Positions 10,564-27,350 of a stretch of DNA of 64,000 nucleotides are shown piece after piece. The stretch comes from Micromussa lordhowensis (Eukaryota; Cnidaria; Anthozoa; Scleractinia; Lobophylliidae). Both the position numbers and the translations under genes were made by a program. The stretch is from assembly GCA_964020085.1 (NCBI GenBank), contig OZ026598.1:25435097-25499096 (forward strand). Reading direction: 5' to 3'. The first letter of the stretch is position 1, and each line of letters starts with the position of its first letter. The notes below the pieces were generated by a model. That model did not search any database. It worked only from the letters and a program-made list of their open reading frames with translations, and was not told the origin of the DNA.

Positions 10564-12049
10564 GTGAAAGCATCAGTGCACTCAACAATCGCGCTCAGTG
10601 AAAATGTGACGAAGATTTTGTAGATTAATCAGATTATGGTTAGGGTGTATATAGTAGATGTAACCGACTCTGATTACCGTCTTAATCCCAGAGATTCCTT
10701 TCACATATAGTAATCAAGCCATGCATTTTAATGGCCTTTTTTTAGACTTAGACAGTGCGAAAAGTTTGAAAACTCCGCTGAAGGATTAAGCTCTGAATTT
10801 AAGGACATGTATATAATTCTAAAAACTGAATATCTATTGTAATATATGGTCCGTATTTGGAGTCTTTTTGATGTCCATGCTGGTAAAGCCCACGTACTAA
10901 GTCAGATATGTTTCCCACATATCATCAAATATTTGAAATGCAAATCCACTTTTTGTTCTCCATGTTATTTACTTCCTCCTCGTTTCTTTTCTTTTTTCCA
11001 TAATTCAATTGTTAAACTCCTCTTTCACCACCAATCCCACCAACATGAAATCCCACAATTCTATTATTTATCGGCACCGTCACCACCACATCCACCACCA
11101 CCACCACCACCACCACCAGCCCCCTGTTATTGTTCGTCTTGGGAGCAATCAAATATTAACTAAGCCTTCTTGCTGAAATTTTCAAGAGTTTTGAAATTAT
11201 TTTGAACGTTTTTCTGTCGCCCTGTGATGCCCCGGATAATTTTAAGATAATATACTAATTAATTTATGGCAGGGCTCCTGTTTATGGTTAGATAAGGCAA
11301 GAAAACGAGGGTGACTTGTTAAGCTGTAGCAGAAGTCAGTTTTTAAACGACTTCCAACATTCTTTGCACGTTCATCAAAACATTCTCTACATCTTTTGCT
11401 GATTTAATTTGTTATGGTGGGCGCATGATTTAATCTCATAATTCAGTGATTGTGTAAATATAACTGGATTGAATCGAATTAAGCCGGCTTTGTTGTACAC
11501 CAGGGTGTAGAACAGATATCGTCTGCAGTGCATAATTCATGCGAAGAGAACCCCACGGCAGCCAATATTTTAGTCTTCTATATTGAGCAAGTGTTCAAGC
11601 CAGCTTGAAATCATTATCTTTAATTTTTTAACGGAGACTAGTGAGCAGCACAAAGGAAGACTTCTTGTTGTTCTGACGTTTTTCGTCGCTAGCTGAGACT
11701 TCTTCAGGGAATGATTACTACTTACACGGAACAGTCTGAACCGAAATATTTTCTTTCTCGAACCAAGATCATCTTTTGCTCGAAAGCACGTTACGCTTAA
11801 TTAAATCCTTTTCCACCCTCCATTGTCACCTCTTTTTAGCTTATTCTTATTAGTATCACGTACGTGCGGTTTGAAACGAAAACATGACAGTGACAGCGCG
11901 ACCTGTAACACAAATCTGCTAAAGAGAGCGGTTTCACGGATCATCGCATGCACTTGGAAGCAAAACGTTGGCCCAAGTTATTCACTCCCATCCGATTGGT
12001 CCAAACCCAATGCACGTATCTCCACAGCCTGCATTTATGTCAAACTCTG
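10564..12049. other. Intergenic stretch with a microsatellite
   Basis: There is no supported gene. It holds a CCA/CAC trinucleotide tract at about 11085-11125, which makes an artificial proline-rich frame. It also holds a degenerate minus-strand element end at 11670-11710 of the CTGAAGA...GAAA type discussed under the hammerhead-like motifs. Confidence 0.4.
11085..11125. repeat. (CCA)n microsatellite
   Basis: An almost pure run of CCA triplets about 40 bases long. Confidence 0.85.
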
Positions 12050-12639
12050 AGTCATATAATTTTTTGGTGCTACAGCGGCATAGGACTTGCCAGTGCCTTA
12101 TTCTAGCGAAAGATACACAGAAAAGCTTTGAAGTTTACGGAACGATGAGAAATCTGAAAAAAAAGGACAGCTAGAGGACGAAGGCAAATAATTGCTCGGG
12201 GACACGTTGCTAATCGAGCAGATGGACGCGTGTTCGGATGACTCGGTCGAGAAGACTGCGAGTGTAGTGTTCGATGAAGAGGCAAGGATTGACGTGATGT
12301 GTGAGTAATTTAAATTTTCGTTGTCACAACTTAGCCGCAGAAACGTAACTTCATGCCGTGACAATATCATATGCCACACATAGAATTTTGTAATAGAAAG
12401 AAGCAGAGAGTAACAACTTGAGAGTTGCCTCGCTTCAGCAGGCAGGGTAACTCTGACAGACTAAACAATTTTTCTCTAGCTACCCGGGGCAACTCACGGC
12501 GTACCGAGTGTAACGTAATGTCCAGATTTTAGTTTGACATGGAAAGGCTTACATTAATCGAATCACCGAATAAAGCTCAAAGAAAGAAACTCCACATCTG
12601 AATATTTAGTATTATTTAGTCAGAGTAAACTATACGTCG

Positions 12640-12678
12640 AGGGGGGGGGGGGGAAGGGGGTGGGGGTGGGGCGGGGGC
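12640..12678 (+). repeat. G-rich tract with quadruplex potential
   Basis: A run of at least 13 Gs is followed by five more G-runs of 4-5 separated by one or two bases. It lies inside the first intron of the dehydrogenase pseudogene. Confidence 0.7.
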
Positions 12679-13563
12679 TGACTAAAATGTGGACCACTAA
12701 CGAATATCTCGATTTTTGCCGTTTGAGTGAGACACTGGTAGACCAAGACAAAATAAGTATGCGTTCACGTTACTCTCGAACGCAATAAACCCACAGGTTC
12801 ATCTTAGATTCGACTAACATGGACGATTTTTCAGCTCATATAAATGCCTCTTGTCGGGGCGGGGGTGAGTGGTTTCTCGGATAGGCGCAGTCAGATTTTG
12901 ACGAACATGACTTTTATCCAGTTTGGAGTCATTTCAGGGTATCAGTCAACGCTGTCCTCCAAAAACAGAACACTAGATCAATCACATTCCGCAGAGCTGA
13001 TCTGACTCTTTTTGGTCTGCAATCAATATACATGCCCGAATAATGATCAAACGCTCTCTTTCGCAGGTAACAACGTCGACATGTCTGTATTCTCCATTTT
13101 TAAATGTGTCTCGATGGAACTGATGAAAAATGTTAGGAGTGAATTATTTTAGCACAGTCCGACTAATTAAGGCCGTGATTCCATTCACGAAAGCTAGAGA
13201 AAGTGGGCTGATCATAAACAACAGTAGCCAAGCAGGGGTGGCTGGGTTTTCCATCTGCTGAGACTTACAGCTTGAAGAAGTTCGCCGAGGAGGGCTCGAC
13301 AGAGTCTTTAGCCCCACACTTCGCCAGTTTAATATGTCAGGTTTAATATCAAGTGCAACAAATAAATACTCCTGACTCTTTTATTCCGAGACCTTCATGT
13401 CATATTTAGTTAGTGAATTTGATTGTATTGCGTAACTAACCTGCTGTAGATTCCGCTCAAATACATTTACTAATTAAAAATCATACTACGAGCCCGAGCC
13501 GGTTTTGCTATGAGCGAATAGTCAACGAATAGTCAAATCCCATTCCCAGCCTATTTGCGTCCT

Positions 13564-13723
13564 AATAGACCAATTTCGATATATCAAAATTCAGCCTAAA
13601 ACAATAGACATCAGCACGAGGCCCTGGGGAATAACTGCAGAGTTTGTGGGGTTTATTCCCCAGAGCCTCCTGCTGAGGTCTACTGTGTTAGGCTGAATTT
13701 TAATATATTGAAATTGGTCTATT
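13564..13723. mobile_element. Short inverted-repeat element (MITE-like)
   Basis: The ends AATAGACCAATTTCGATATA and the complement of AATAGACCAATTTCAATATA pair for about 40 bases, continuing through an AAAATTCAGCCTAA segment. The 160-base element lies in the second intron of the dehydrogenase pseudogene and encodes nothing. Confidence 0.8.
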
Positions 13724-14369
13724 TGAATCCCATATTTTTGTTTGTGATTTCCAGTCCCAGTGACTCAAATCCTATTTCCTCAGTGGAAAATTAGCAAATC
13801 CCAGTTCCCATATATTTTACCCGTTTAGCCCCTTCCTACAACAAAAGAAGTGTCAATTGTTCATTGCCCTTTTGCTCTGTAGATGCGTGTCATCGAGCCA
13901 GGTTCCCTGGACATTCCAATGAAAACCGCTGTAATTTCCGAGGGATTGAACTACTCAACTGGACCAAACATCTCTTCTCATAAATGAAAGAGTCAGCAGT
14001 AGATGGGCTAAATATTGGGCTCAGCCAGAGAAGGTGTTGAGTGCAGAGCAAGTGGCAGAAGTTGTGAAGGAAGTGATTCAGAGTGAAAACCCGAACTTTC
14101 GGTACCAAACAAATAAGCAATATTGCCCTGATGAGAGCGCGGCCAAACTGGCAGATATTAATGGCAATAGGTCCGTTGATATAATCTGACAAAAAGATTT
14201 TGTGACGAGTGATGTCTCATGAGGTATCACCAGCTTGACTTTACAATTCAACCTACTGGTATAACTTAATAGTTAGTTTTAGGTTTGGAGAATATTGTAA
14301 TTAACATATCAAGACGATTGTTTCATCACTTGACAATGTGTTGATACTGTAATGAAGTAGATGATGATT

Positions 14370-14375
14370 AATAAA
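14370..14375 (+). terminator. Poly(A) signal of the dehydrogenase pseudogene
   Basis: AATAAA 180 bases after the stop at 14187-14189, at a plausible 3'UTR distance; a relic like the gene. Confidence 0.45.
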
Positions 14376-15242
14376 TGTTTCTGTGTTTTGCAATACATCC
14401 CGCAGGGCGAATATTCTCACGAAAGAACCATGTGAGTTGTAGTATAGATCAGTCGGGCCATCCGTTTGTGTGTGAGCACTGAGTATTGAACTACAAATTC
14501 TCGTGATGATCGTTAGGAAAATTTTGGAAATAAGATGTAATGGCCAGTCCGACCGAAAGGAAAATGTTGCCGAGAGCTAATGTATATGAAATGGAAATAA
14601 AGCATGTTGATGAAATTCGTTCATCTTTCCAACAAAATCTCCTCTGTGATTGCACCTGTTGGAGTTTGAGAATCTGCTGATTTGGTAACCACACTTAACG
14701 TTTGTTAGCTAGTAACGACACTCCATTCAGTTGTTCCGATTTAACCCTCAACCCCTGAACTAGTTTGACCATAGATACATACCCTTTTGCGAAAGCTTTT
14801 GTAAATTAAGCCTAAAACAGTAGTTATAACCGTGAACATAAAATCAGGTTATGATATAGCAATCAACAGCAATTAACAGCACCTTGTTCCACGGTGGGGG
14901 ACATTGGCTGTATGTGGTCGATGTGACAAATGGAAAGTATTCACAATTTTTCAGATGTATAGATTAATTCTCGTTAAATGGGAAGAACTCGTTTGCCCTT
15001 TGGAATTGAATTGAAATTGAAATAAAATACCCACCAAATATCACGCTGTATAGTGGTTTAGTTGAGCGAAACACTTCCGGTGAAAACTATATATATATTT
15101 TAACCACTTTGCTGCAAAAGAAGTGCTATCTCACTCACAGAATTTGGTTTTAATCTCCGATTCGATTGGCATTGGCAGTGCTGTTGTAAGATAGTTATAA
15201 ACATCGTATGTGAGGTTTAACACTACACAGACTGGTTGAATA
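14376..15242. other. Intergenic stretch, no supported gene
   Basis: Only short frames are present. A 67-codon minus-strand frame at 14491-14694 has no recognisable motif or splice context. Confidence 0.4.
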
Positions 15243-15495
15243 TGAGATTACAGAAAGGGTATACAATGTAAAGGATGAACGAAAACGAGTTGTTATCCTT
15301 GTTGATGCGTGACACTTATATCAATGTACGTTAAAACGAAAAAATATATAAAAATAACTGATTGCACGTTGAAGCCGGTGAAAACGGGTTTTCACACTGA
15401 AGAAGGGCTATGCCCGAAACGTTTGATATGTTTCACAATATGACACTTCAACGTGCTATCAGTTATTTTTTATATTTTTTTCGTTTTAACGTTAC
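15243..15495. mobile_element. Inverted pair of Penelope-like element termini
   Basis: The complement of 15243-15345 matches the tail of the Penelope-like element at 39166-39300, including the segments TGATATAAGTGTCACGCATC and GTTCATCCT. The right part (15397-15495) repeats the same tail in plus orientation. The two arms pair over about 47 bases around ACGTTAAAACGAAAAAATAT, with the hammerhead-like motif between them. Penelope-like elements are known for partly tandem or inverted LTR-like ends, which fits this arrangement. No protein-coding part is attached here. Confidence 0.6.
15390..15430 (+). ncRNA. Hammerhead-ribozyme-like motif, probably inactive copy
   Basis: CTGAAGA (15397-15403) is followed by a self-pairing AGGGCTATGCCC stem and GAAAC (15416-15420), the order of the hammerhead catalytic core. 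Flanking stem I pairing is poor in this copy (two base pairs), unlike the copy at 39126-39162, so activity is doubtful. Confidence 0.4.
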
Positions 15496-16899
15496 AGAAA
15501 GGGTACACGAGTTACTCCCAGGTGGTGTTTCGCTTTTACATGAATACAGAATATTTAGTTTTAGCCATTAGTAAATTTGGAAGCAGTATAGCAGTTTCAG
15601 TGTACCAGGGAAGCGCTCGCCACTAGATACACCTACATCCTGTCAAAATGCATCCATCGGGCCAAGGCTACATAAGCACGGTGGGGTCTCATTCAGATCA
15701 CGAAGGTCGATAAGGGAAATATATAAGTAAAACCGACTCATTTGAACGCGTGTCGTTTAAAGATCGTTATTTCCTTTATAAACGGTTCATTTCCGAGCTA
15801 GTCAAAGTACTGGTTGTCATGAGGATTTTTTTTCGTGTACATCCCGAGAATTTTTTTCTAAAAGATATCGTCGAGGCGTCCGACTACTCTCAGAGTGGCA
15901 GCGCCATCTCAAAGTTTAGTTTTGCCACGAGACATTATATGCCAGTTTAACCTCTTCGTTTTTCGGATGTTGATATATGTATGCATTGGCTTCAATACTG
16001 CTATAAAGTGTTTCTTTACTTTGGGAAGACGCTTCCCATGACGTTTTCGCTGATCTGAGCCCACGCCAATGACGTCTTCATTGCATCAACGACATCAAGG
16101 CAAAACCTGAATTTGTAGTGTTTAAGTAGATTTTTTTAGCTGATGAAGAAAGAAAACTGGTGAAAAAAATCATCCATTTTTGGTGAATAATTTTTATTTT
16201 TTATTGAAAATGTTGTTTGTCCACATTAGTTTGTCTATCGCAAACGTTTTAATCCTAGTGAAAAGACTGAATGAATTATTTGAAACTATCTTTTTTATTT
16301 CCCTCTTACTGGCGCAATTACAGCTACTATCAAATCAACCGTTTGTCTAAAGGTTCTGAAAATTAATTTCAACCTATTTGAAAAGTGATCTCGTGTTTCA
16401 TGTCCTGACGTGTAAAAAGTTTTGTTTTCTGCCGTTAAATTGAAGTCTTCCTTCCGTTAAAATACACGGCAAAAATCGCAAATTTCCTCCACGCCTATTG
16501 GGGCCAACTGCAAGAGACACTGAAAAGAAATAAAATCAGTAGAATCAACGCAAATTTAAATTACGGTAATAAAAAACTTTAAGGGGTTCCGCTCTCAATA
16601 ACAGGATTACAGGATGTTGGTTAAAATAAATTTTCCGAGATAAATACCAAGTGGTCACGCCATGGATCTAAACATAATAAAACGGAGCGAGGAGCCTTCC
16701 GTTTAATTAAAGCTTGTCCATATCAGAGTAATTGAGGTCTGATTGAATATCATATCATTTTGACATCTTGGGAAAAACTTGTGCAAATACAAGTATGCAT
16801 CAAAGAAGTGAAGTAATAAAAACTCCGTCTTGATAAGCGTTTTTTCAAGTACTTAAAGAGCGCAGATTGTAATTTTCCTAACGTAAGTACCGCGTAAAG
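15496..16899. other. Upstream region of the collagen-like gene
   Basis: There is no supported gene. Short frames such as 15750-15950 lack motifs. The last few hundred bases before 16900 should hold the promoter of the collagen-like gene, but I see no convincing TATA box. Confidence 0.35.
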
Positions 16900-21669
<4,770 letters not shown>

Positions 21670-22004
21670 GGCGTCACGCAATTCAAGCACACCAATCTGA
21701 TTGTTTTAGTTGCATGTTAGATGCTTCTAGTGGAAGCTATGAAACGATTAACGCGTCAATGTTTTTGGTTTTGCCTGTATAGAGTTATGCATGGCTTAAT
21801 TCAAGCTTTGCGTTTTTTTATGAAACCCTGGCTGATTTTAAGCGATTCGTCTCTAATCGTCTTTAAAATTACAATTTTTAAAATTGTTAAGCAAGGTTTT
21901 TTTTCCATAAGAGGTTCAGGGGCAAGAGCCCTATCCGTTACATTTGTTTTGACTCTTTAAGAATGCTGGTGGATTGTGTAGCTGACGAAAAAAAATGGCA
22001 TCTT

Positions 22005-22010
22005 AATAAA
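22005..22010 (+). terminator. Poly(A) signal of the collagen-like gene
   Basis: AATAAA about 335 bases after the exon 7 stop codon, at a normal 3'UTR distance. Confidence 0.6.
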
Positions 22011-22841
22011 GCTTATTGAAGACAACTGAGTGTTATTTTGCCTGCCCTTGTCAGAAACATTGCATGCACAATAACTCACTTTAATCATCAAATTTAACGT
22101 GAGGTTTTGTCTTGCAAAACAACTGAACTCGTTGGGTGAACTTTTAGGGCTTCTGCCCGTTAAACATGGACTTCTTGGCCCAAAAGTTCAAAAGATTTGA
22201 CTGGCTCGCGGTACCGTAAACATTTAGAATGGATGATTTGTTTTCCATGCCACGGGTGCTAAAGATTGTTTATGTAGTTCTGTTTTTTTGTTCTGGCTCT
22301 CACAAGTTTTGGTTAGTCTCAGTCCCAAAACCTGCCTCCTTAATTGAAAAGGACTTTCCATATCATCCTGCTATGATATTGAAACACTAATATAACTCAG
22401 GATAATGCATCGTTAGAACACTTCACTCCACCAGCTCATAAATTACACAGACAACTCGACGACCAAGTAAATACATTTTGCTGACTCGAGGCGAGTGAAA
22501 TCGCGTACGAATGAGTCACATTGGTTTTGGTTTCGCCTCTGATTAGACAGAAAAATTGCGCGAGTTTTTTTAAGCCAATCGTGTAGCGCATTAATGCAAA
22601 ACCGCTTGAGTCGTTATGGAGCCTGGACACCACCAAGCGAAGCATAGAGTAACTTTCCATACAGGACCGAAGACTTCATAATAATAATGAAAAAAAAAAA
22701 AAGAACCAAAATACTTCAAGCAAATAACGTTTGCTAACACTTAACTTAAACAACAGTGGTTTCCGTTCTAACTAGTCCTTGTTTGTCTCATGCTTCTGTT
22801 GGTTAATTGATCAAGTGGGCAGGCTTCTTTTGTCGAAGAAA

Positions 22842-23215
22842 AAAACTATTTACAGACAGATTTCTTGATCACTAAACAAGCCATATTTCAGTCCATGTAA
22901 ATGAAAACCGCGATTCCCATTTAAATTAATCGACGATGAGAATAACACCTTTGGGTAAAACCTTTTTTAAATGGACCAAGAGTTATGTTATATTCTGGCA
23001 ATTTATTTCGCCCCTCATTTAAAGAGTTTTGCAGACGAGAAAACTATTTACAGACAGATTTCTTAAAAGCTAAACAAGCCATATTTCAGTCCATGTAGGT
23101 TAAAACCGCGATTTCATAAAAAAAAATAACTAATCGACGACGAGACTAACACCTTTTGTGTTATACCTGTTAAAGATGGAACAAGAGTAACAATATACTC
23201 TGGCAATATATTTCT
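22842..23215. repeat. Diverged tandem duplication, period about 197 bases
   Basis: Two copies share ACTATTTACAGACAGATTTC, AACAAGCCATATTTCAGTCC and ATCGACGA in the same order, starting at about 22842 and 23039, with several indels between them. Neither encodes a protein. Confidence 0.75.
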
Positions 23216-23255
23216 GTCAAAAAATTTGACATCGTTATTCTCAAAGTATATCAGG

Positions 23256-23286
<31 letters not shown>

Positions 23287-23445
23287 ATTCTAGCTTTCTG
23301 ATTGGTTCACTAGATCTCGGTTACCAGCCATTATACCTGCGTTTGACCTTATATGGAAATGAATGCGGCAAATGTCGCTCAGCATAAAATTTTTCCAGTG
23401 AAGCCAAGTTTCGTCAACAAAAAAAAAATGAATGAAAAAGGCTGA

Positions 23446-24906
23446 TTTGGCGAGCTATCCACCCAAGAAATACAAGAAATTATGGACAACGCCGTCCCAG
23501 AAACAACAAAAAAAGCCAGAAAGTTCGGAATGAGATTGTTTAACCGTACGTACCCGTTAAGTTTCAATTAAAAGTTGCAAAATTTCAAATATGACCGTCG
23601 AGATTTTAAGCATTCGTGAAGGTTACTTAACAACAACAACAATATTTACCTTAATGTTACAGAATGGCTTGCTAGTCCTGGTGGCACCACATTTTCCAAA
23701 CCAATACAAGAAATGTCAAAAGAAGAGCTAAATGTTTGTTTAAAGTGCTTTTACACGTCTGGCAGGAAGAAAGATGGCACATATTATAAGAGTTCATCCA
23801 CGAAATCCATAAGAGCCGCCATTGATCGTTTTCTTCGCTCGCCGCCACACAACAAACCGTTTTCAATAATCTCTGACCCCGCTTTCACTGAGGCAAATAA
23901 ATTTTTTCGTGAAAGACCTAAGGAAAAACGGGGAAAATAGCTGGCGTCGTTCACAAAAAAGCAATCTCGAAAGAGCAAGTGAAGAAATTATTTGAGAGCG
24001 GCGAACTCGGCTCAGCCGACAGTTTGAATCCTGCCCAGTTACAGAGGACGGCCTGGTTCTACCTTGGTGCATCTACATTGGCGCGTTCTAGGGCCTCTTT
24101 TTTGGAAGACGGGGACGTGAAAGCCAGCGACAGTTGACACCTGCAATGCTTTCTCTACGAAAAACTCCACAAGGGGTCGAATACTACGAACTGAACAGAA
24201 GTCAGCCTGGTTCCTTGCCGGCCAGGGAGGCCTCGCGGATGCTGAAGATGAATCGGATGCGAAGATGTTTTCCGTCCCGGGATCTGAAAGATGTCCAGTA
24301 AAAACGCTCAAGAACTACTTGGGCCATCTCAATCCAACGTCAGATGCTCTGTTTCAGAGACCAAGAGATGGTCAAAGCAAGAAGTTCAATCCCGCAGACG
24401 ACAAAATCTGGTTTTGCAGCGTACCTCTTGGTAGAACTACGCTCGACAACATGCTGAAAGAGATGTCAAAACGAGCAGGTATAGAGCCTTATCTCACAAA
24501 CCACAGCCTGAGAGCTACATCTGTCACAGTGCTCTCCGACCATAATTGCGAGACGAGGCACATCAAGTCCATAACGGGACACAAGTCTGACCCGGCAGTT
24601 GAGTCCTACAACGAGCGGCCTTCGATGGAACAACAACAGAAAATGTCACTCGTTCTCAGTGATTTCATTGGAAATGCGTCTTCTGGTAGTGCCACTTCAG
24701 TGCAGGGGAAAGAAAACGAAACCCAGCAGCAGGGCAGACCAATCCCAGACGAATTTCCTGACCAAGAGCCAGGGAAAGCAGTTCTTGTCGAAAATAATTT
24801 TTCCACCAGTTCAACCTCCGTTTCACGGCATGGCGATCAGAGAAACTTTCCCCAGTATTTTTACAACTGTAGTGTAAATGTCCACAATTATTACTCTTCC
24901 CGATGA
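23446..24906 (+). pseudogene. Crypton-type tyrosine recombinase relic
   Basis: Exon-like block 1 (23446-23545, ending at a GTACGT donor) encodes QEIQEIMDNAVPETTKKA. Block 2 opens after an acceptor at 23661-23662 with WLASPGGTTF and runs through a core-binding region (RAAIDRFLRSPP). It continues in other frames with AISKEQVKKLFESGELG, LTPAMLSLRKTPQGVEYYEL and finally a long frame to the stop at 24906. The last part has NHSLRATSVTVLS, SITGHKSDPAVESYNERPS and so retains the H-x-x-R, H and Tyr catalytic set of tyrosine recombinases. Animal proteins of this type derive from Crypton DNA transposons and are common in coral genomes under zinc-finger-MYM-like names. At least three frame breaks (near 23910, 24100-24130 and 24230) make this copy dead. 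Confidence 0.75.
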
Positions 24907-25024
24907 GTTTGAACTTTGAACACTTGAGAACACTGCAGTAAGGTTTTAACCCGTACAAAACAGTCCTTGAAGTTTGGATTACTGTAAATTCAGTTCAGCT
25001 GTAATTTGCTTCGCTTTTGATTTC

Positions 25025-25026
<2 letters not shown>

Positions 25027-25100
<74 letters not shown>

Positions 25101-25160
25101 TACTTGCTTATTACGCATCTAAAAATCTCGATGCGTTTACAAAAAAAAAAAAAAAAAAAA
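25027..25160. repeat. (TAA)n microsatellite followed by an A-run
   Basis: About 24 TAA units at 25027-25099, then about 20 consecutive As near 25141-25160. The poly-Asn and poly-Ile frames across it are artefacts. Confidence 0.95.
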
Positions 25161-25861
25161 ACTGTTCAACTGTTCGCACGGCGGTGCACTCATCATGTGA
25201 TCATGAGATCATTTCGTTTTGGCGCCCGGAAGTCACATCACTTTCCGGTCGTTTCTTAGACTTTCATAAAATTTAGCAGAACCGAAGGTTGAGAATTTAA
25301 TAAAACAATTATTCCATTCGTGCTTGTTGGATAGATTGGTTATAGCCAACGGGCCTCGTTGGCTATTTGCCATCTCATATCCAACGCGCGCACATGGAAA
25401 AATTGTTAAATGCCGTTCAGGTAATCATATCAGGTAATTCTATTCTGCTAGTATGGCAAATTTTTTTGACAACTTTTGCTTTTTGAAAGACTTTCAAACT
25501 TTCCGTGGGTTAATAACGTGGTGTTGCAATTGACATAAGATTAAAAAAATGTTTACGTATGAACTTTAAGTTAGCTGAGGGTTGAAAAGTCACCGGAACT
25601 CCTTGAATTCAAACCAAGTTAGGTCAGCAAAACTTTCTAGCTTGAGCAGCACTTTTATTTCTTGACCAGAAAGTTCTAGGGTGTTGGAATATCGTTGGCC
25701 GGCCTTCAGGAAAACTTGTTCTTTTTCTTCAGAACAAGCAGGTGTCTTTCGAACAAAGCAATTTAAAAACAGACCTGTGGTGACTAATAGACCTCTTTAG
25801 CTTCGTGGACACGTGAACTACATTGGGTAAACACAACATTCAAGATGATTGCTGGTGATGA

Positions 25862-26071
25862 GTGTTGTTTCTTAGCCTGGAAAAAGTCGTTGCAAAATCT
25901 CCCGAAAGTGTCCTCGATCGCGATAGCAAACCATTTAAAGGGATGTGCAAAAAGGAAATTGGAGAAAAAGGTTACAAACTCTTCACGGAAAACTACATTC
26001 ACTATGTTTTCGTGAAAGAGGAGGACGGTCGAGCGGGAACTTGTGAAGTGAAAGGCCGTTGTTCCGCGTAG
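25862..26071 (+). pseudogene. Fragment of a transposon-associated protein (SWIM/YqaJ-type neighbourhood), tentative
   Basis: A 69-codon frame contains EKGYKLFTENYIHYVFVKEE and ends soon after CEVKGRCSA. From memory this resembles the segment before the SWIM zinc finger in YqaJ-nuclease-like proteins that accompany some animal DNA transposons. The alternative plus frame here is also open, so composition alone is not decisive. It stops where the GPCR relic begins. Confidence 0.3.
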
Positions 26072-26107
26072 CCAGAAGAAGAGTGCGTGAGCTCCTCACA
26101 CAGTTAG

Positions 26108-26847
26108 ATTGAAGATAGCTGACAGAGAAGGTGGCCTTTTGGTAGTACAACGGGAATTATCTGCAAGGCGATAACGTTCTTGGGCTCTACTTCATATGCT
26201 GTTTCTACAGGAAGCCTCGTCTGCATCGCTGTAGACCGCTTTGTGGCGGTGGTCTTTCCAATGAAAGCTCATCAAGTCTCGTCAAGATTTCGCACCATAG
26301 TTATTACTGCCAATTGGATCTTGGCCGCGATGATAAATGCCCTCGATTTGTATGCGTATGAGTTGGTGAAACGGAGAAATGGGGAAACTATCTGCACATA
26401 TGCGAACAACTGTACTCTTTCATTTAAGATGTATTATAAAGTGCGTGTCAGCTTTTGTGTAATTGGACCGCTCATTACTATAACATTTTTATATTGTGTT
26501 ATAGCAGTGACTCTTCATTGCAGTATTTTTACATTTGTATCTTTCCTGCTGCGTTACGTGATGGCTTGGTCGATAGTCAAACTCCAATATCTTGTTCAGC
26601 TTTCAAAGTGGTATGGTTTATTTCTTATATTATGATTTCATTATCCTCGACGATAAATCCAATCATTTGTATGACATTTGTTCAAAGCTTTCGTCGGGGC
26701 TTGAAAGAAATAACTACGTGTATGTGTTGGAGCAAATGTTTCACTACAAGAAGAAACATGGAAACGAGCCAACCAGAAGACCTAACTCTTCGAGAGATGA
26801 GAATTATCCCAGGATTTGGGGACAATCTCTCATTTAGCGAGAACTGA
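26108..26847 (+). pseudogene. GPCR relic of the second family, 5'-truncated
   Basis: The sequence is close to the intact minus-strand gene at 35463-36590 from the first extracellular loop onward. Segments seen include STSYAVSTGSLVCIAVDRF, IGPLITITFLY, IINPIICMTF-like TM7 (TINPIICMTFVQSF) and the C-terminus NMETSQPEDLTL with DNLSF. TM1-TM2 are absent, the third intracellular loop is deleted after VIAVTL, and the frame changes at about 26520-26530. It is therefore a dead, inverted copy about 9 kb from its intact relative. Confidence 0.85.
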
Positions 26848-27350
26848 ACGTGAAAATGGAGACTGAACATTTGCGAGAAAATAATATTCTTTATTTAGTA
26901 CTGAATTCAAAAACGTGAACTTTGAGCCTGCAAAAAAGTCGGGTTTTAGTCTCGTTCACAGAAAATTAGTTGACATTTTTTAGCATAATTGCCGGTTTTC
27001 ACATGACGTCACTAAAATTCAAACTTAATCGATTTTTCGCGATCTGATAAAAGGGAGGTTGATGTGTATCGTTTTATGTCCAAACATATTTCAGATCACC
27101 ATGTGCTTTTTTGTGATGATCCCTTGTCACACCTCGCCATCGATGCGTCATCATGCATCAAGTTGATGCATACAAGGACAGATTTTAAGTTACACAGCGC
27201 AATTTGACACTTCTTGGAGAAATAAATATTACTGTAAGTCTTGGAACGCGCAGATAGATAAATCACTGCGTAAAATATGTCACTATCAACAGAATGTGCT
27301 GCAGCATTACTATCTTTTAGATACCCTAGTTTAATGTATTTCCTTAATAG

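Larger units (their letters stand above)
12050..14189 (+). pseudogene. Retinol dehydrogenase 8-like short-chain dehydrogenase pseudogene, introns retained
   Basis: Three exon-like blocks encode successive parts of a classical NAD(P)-dependent short-chain dehydrogenase of the RDH8/17-beta-HSD1 type. Block A (about 12050-12300) has SGIGLASAL of the Rossmann loop, the VYGTMRNL segment and IEQMDACSDDSV up to RIDVM. Block B (13067 to about 13340) has the NN that starts the NNAG motif, VRLIKAVIP, INNSSQAGVAG and ETYSLKKFAEEG (where YxxxK is expected), then ESLAP. Block C (13883-14189) has VIEPG and a C-terminus with VAEVVKEVI and FRYQTN. The donor at 12301 (GTGAGT) and the acceptor ending at 13066 join in phase 1. 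Stops and frame changes in A, B and C (for example after ASAL, near 12187, a TAG before VRLIK, and near 13975) make it non-functional. The family reduces retinal-type substrates or steroids on membranes. Confidence 0.8.

Noticed and set aside
10846..11163. 105-codon proline-rich frame
   Set aside because: Driven by the CCA microsatellite; no homology or splice context.
12098..12379. Minus-strand frames of 60-93 codons
   Set aside because: Antisense shadows of exon A of the dehydrogenase pseudogene.
24974..25276. Open frames with poly-Asn or poly-Ile
   Set aside because: Product of the (TAA)n microsatellite and A-run.
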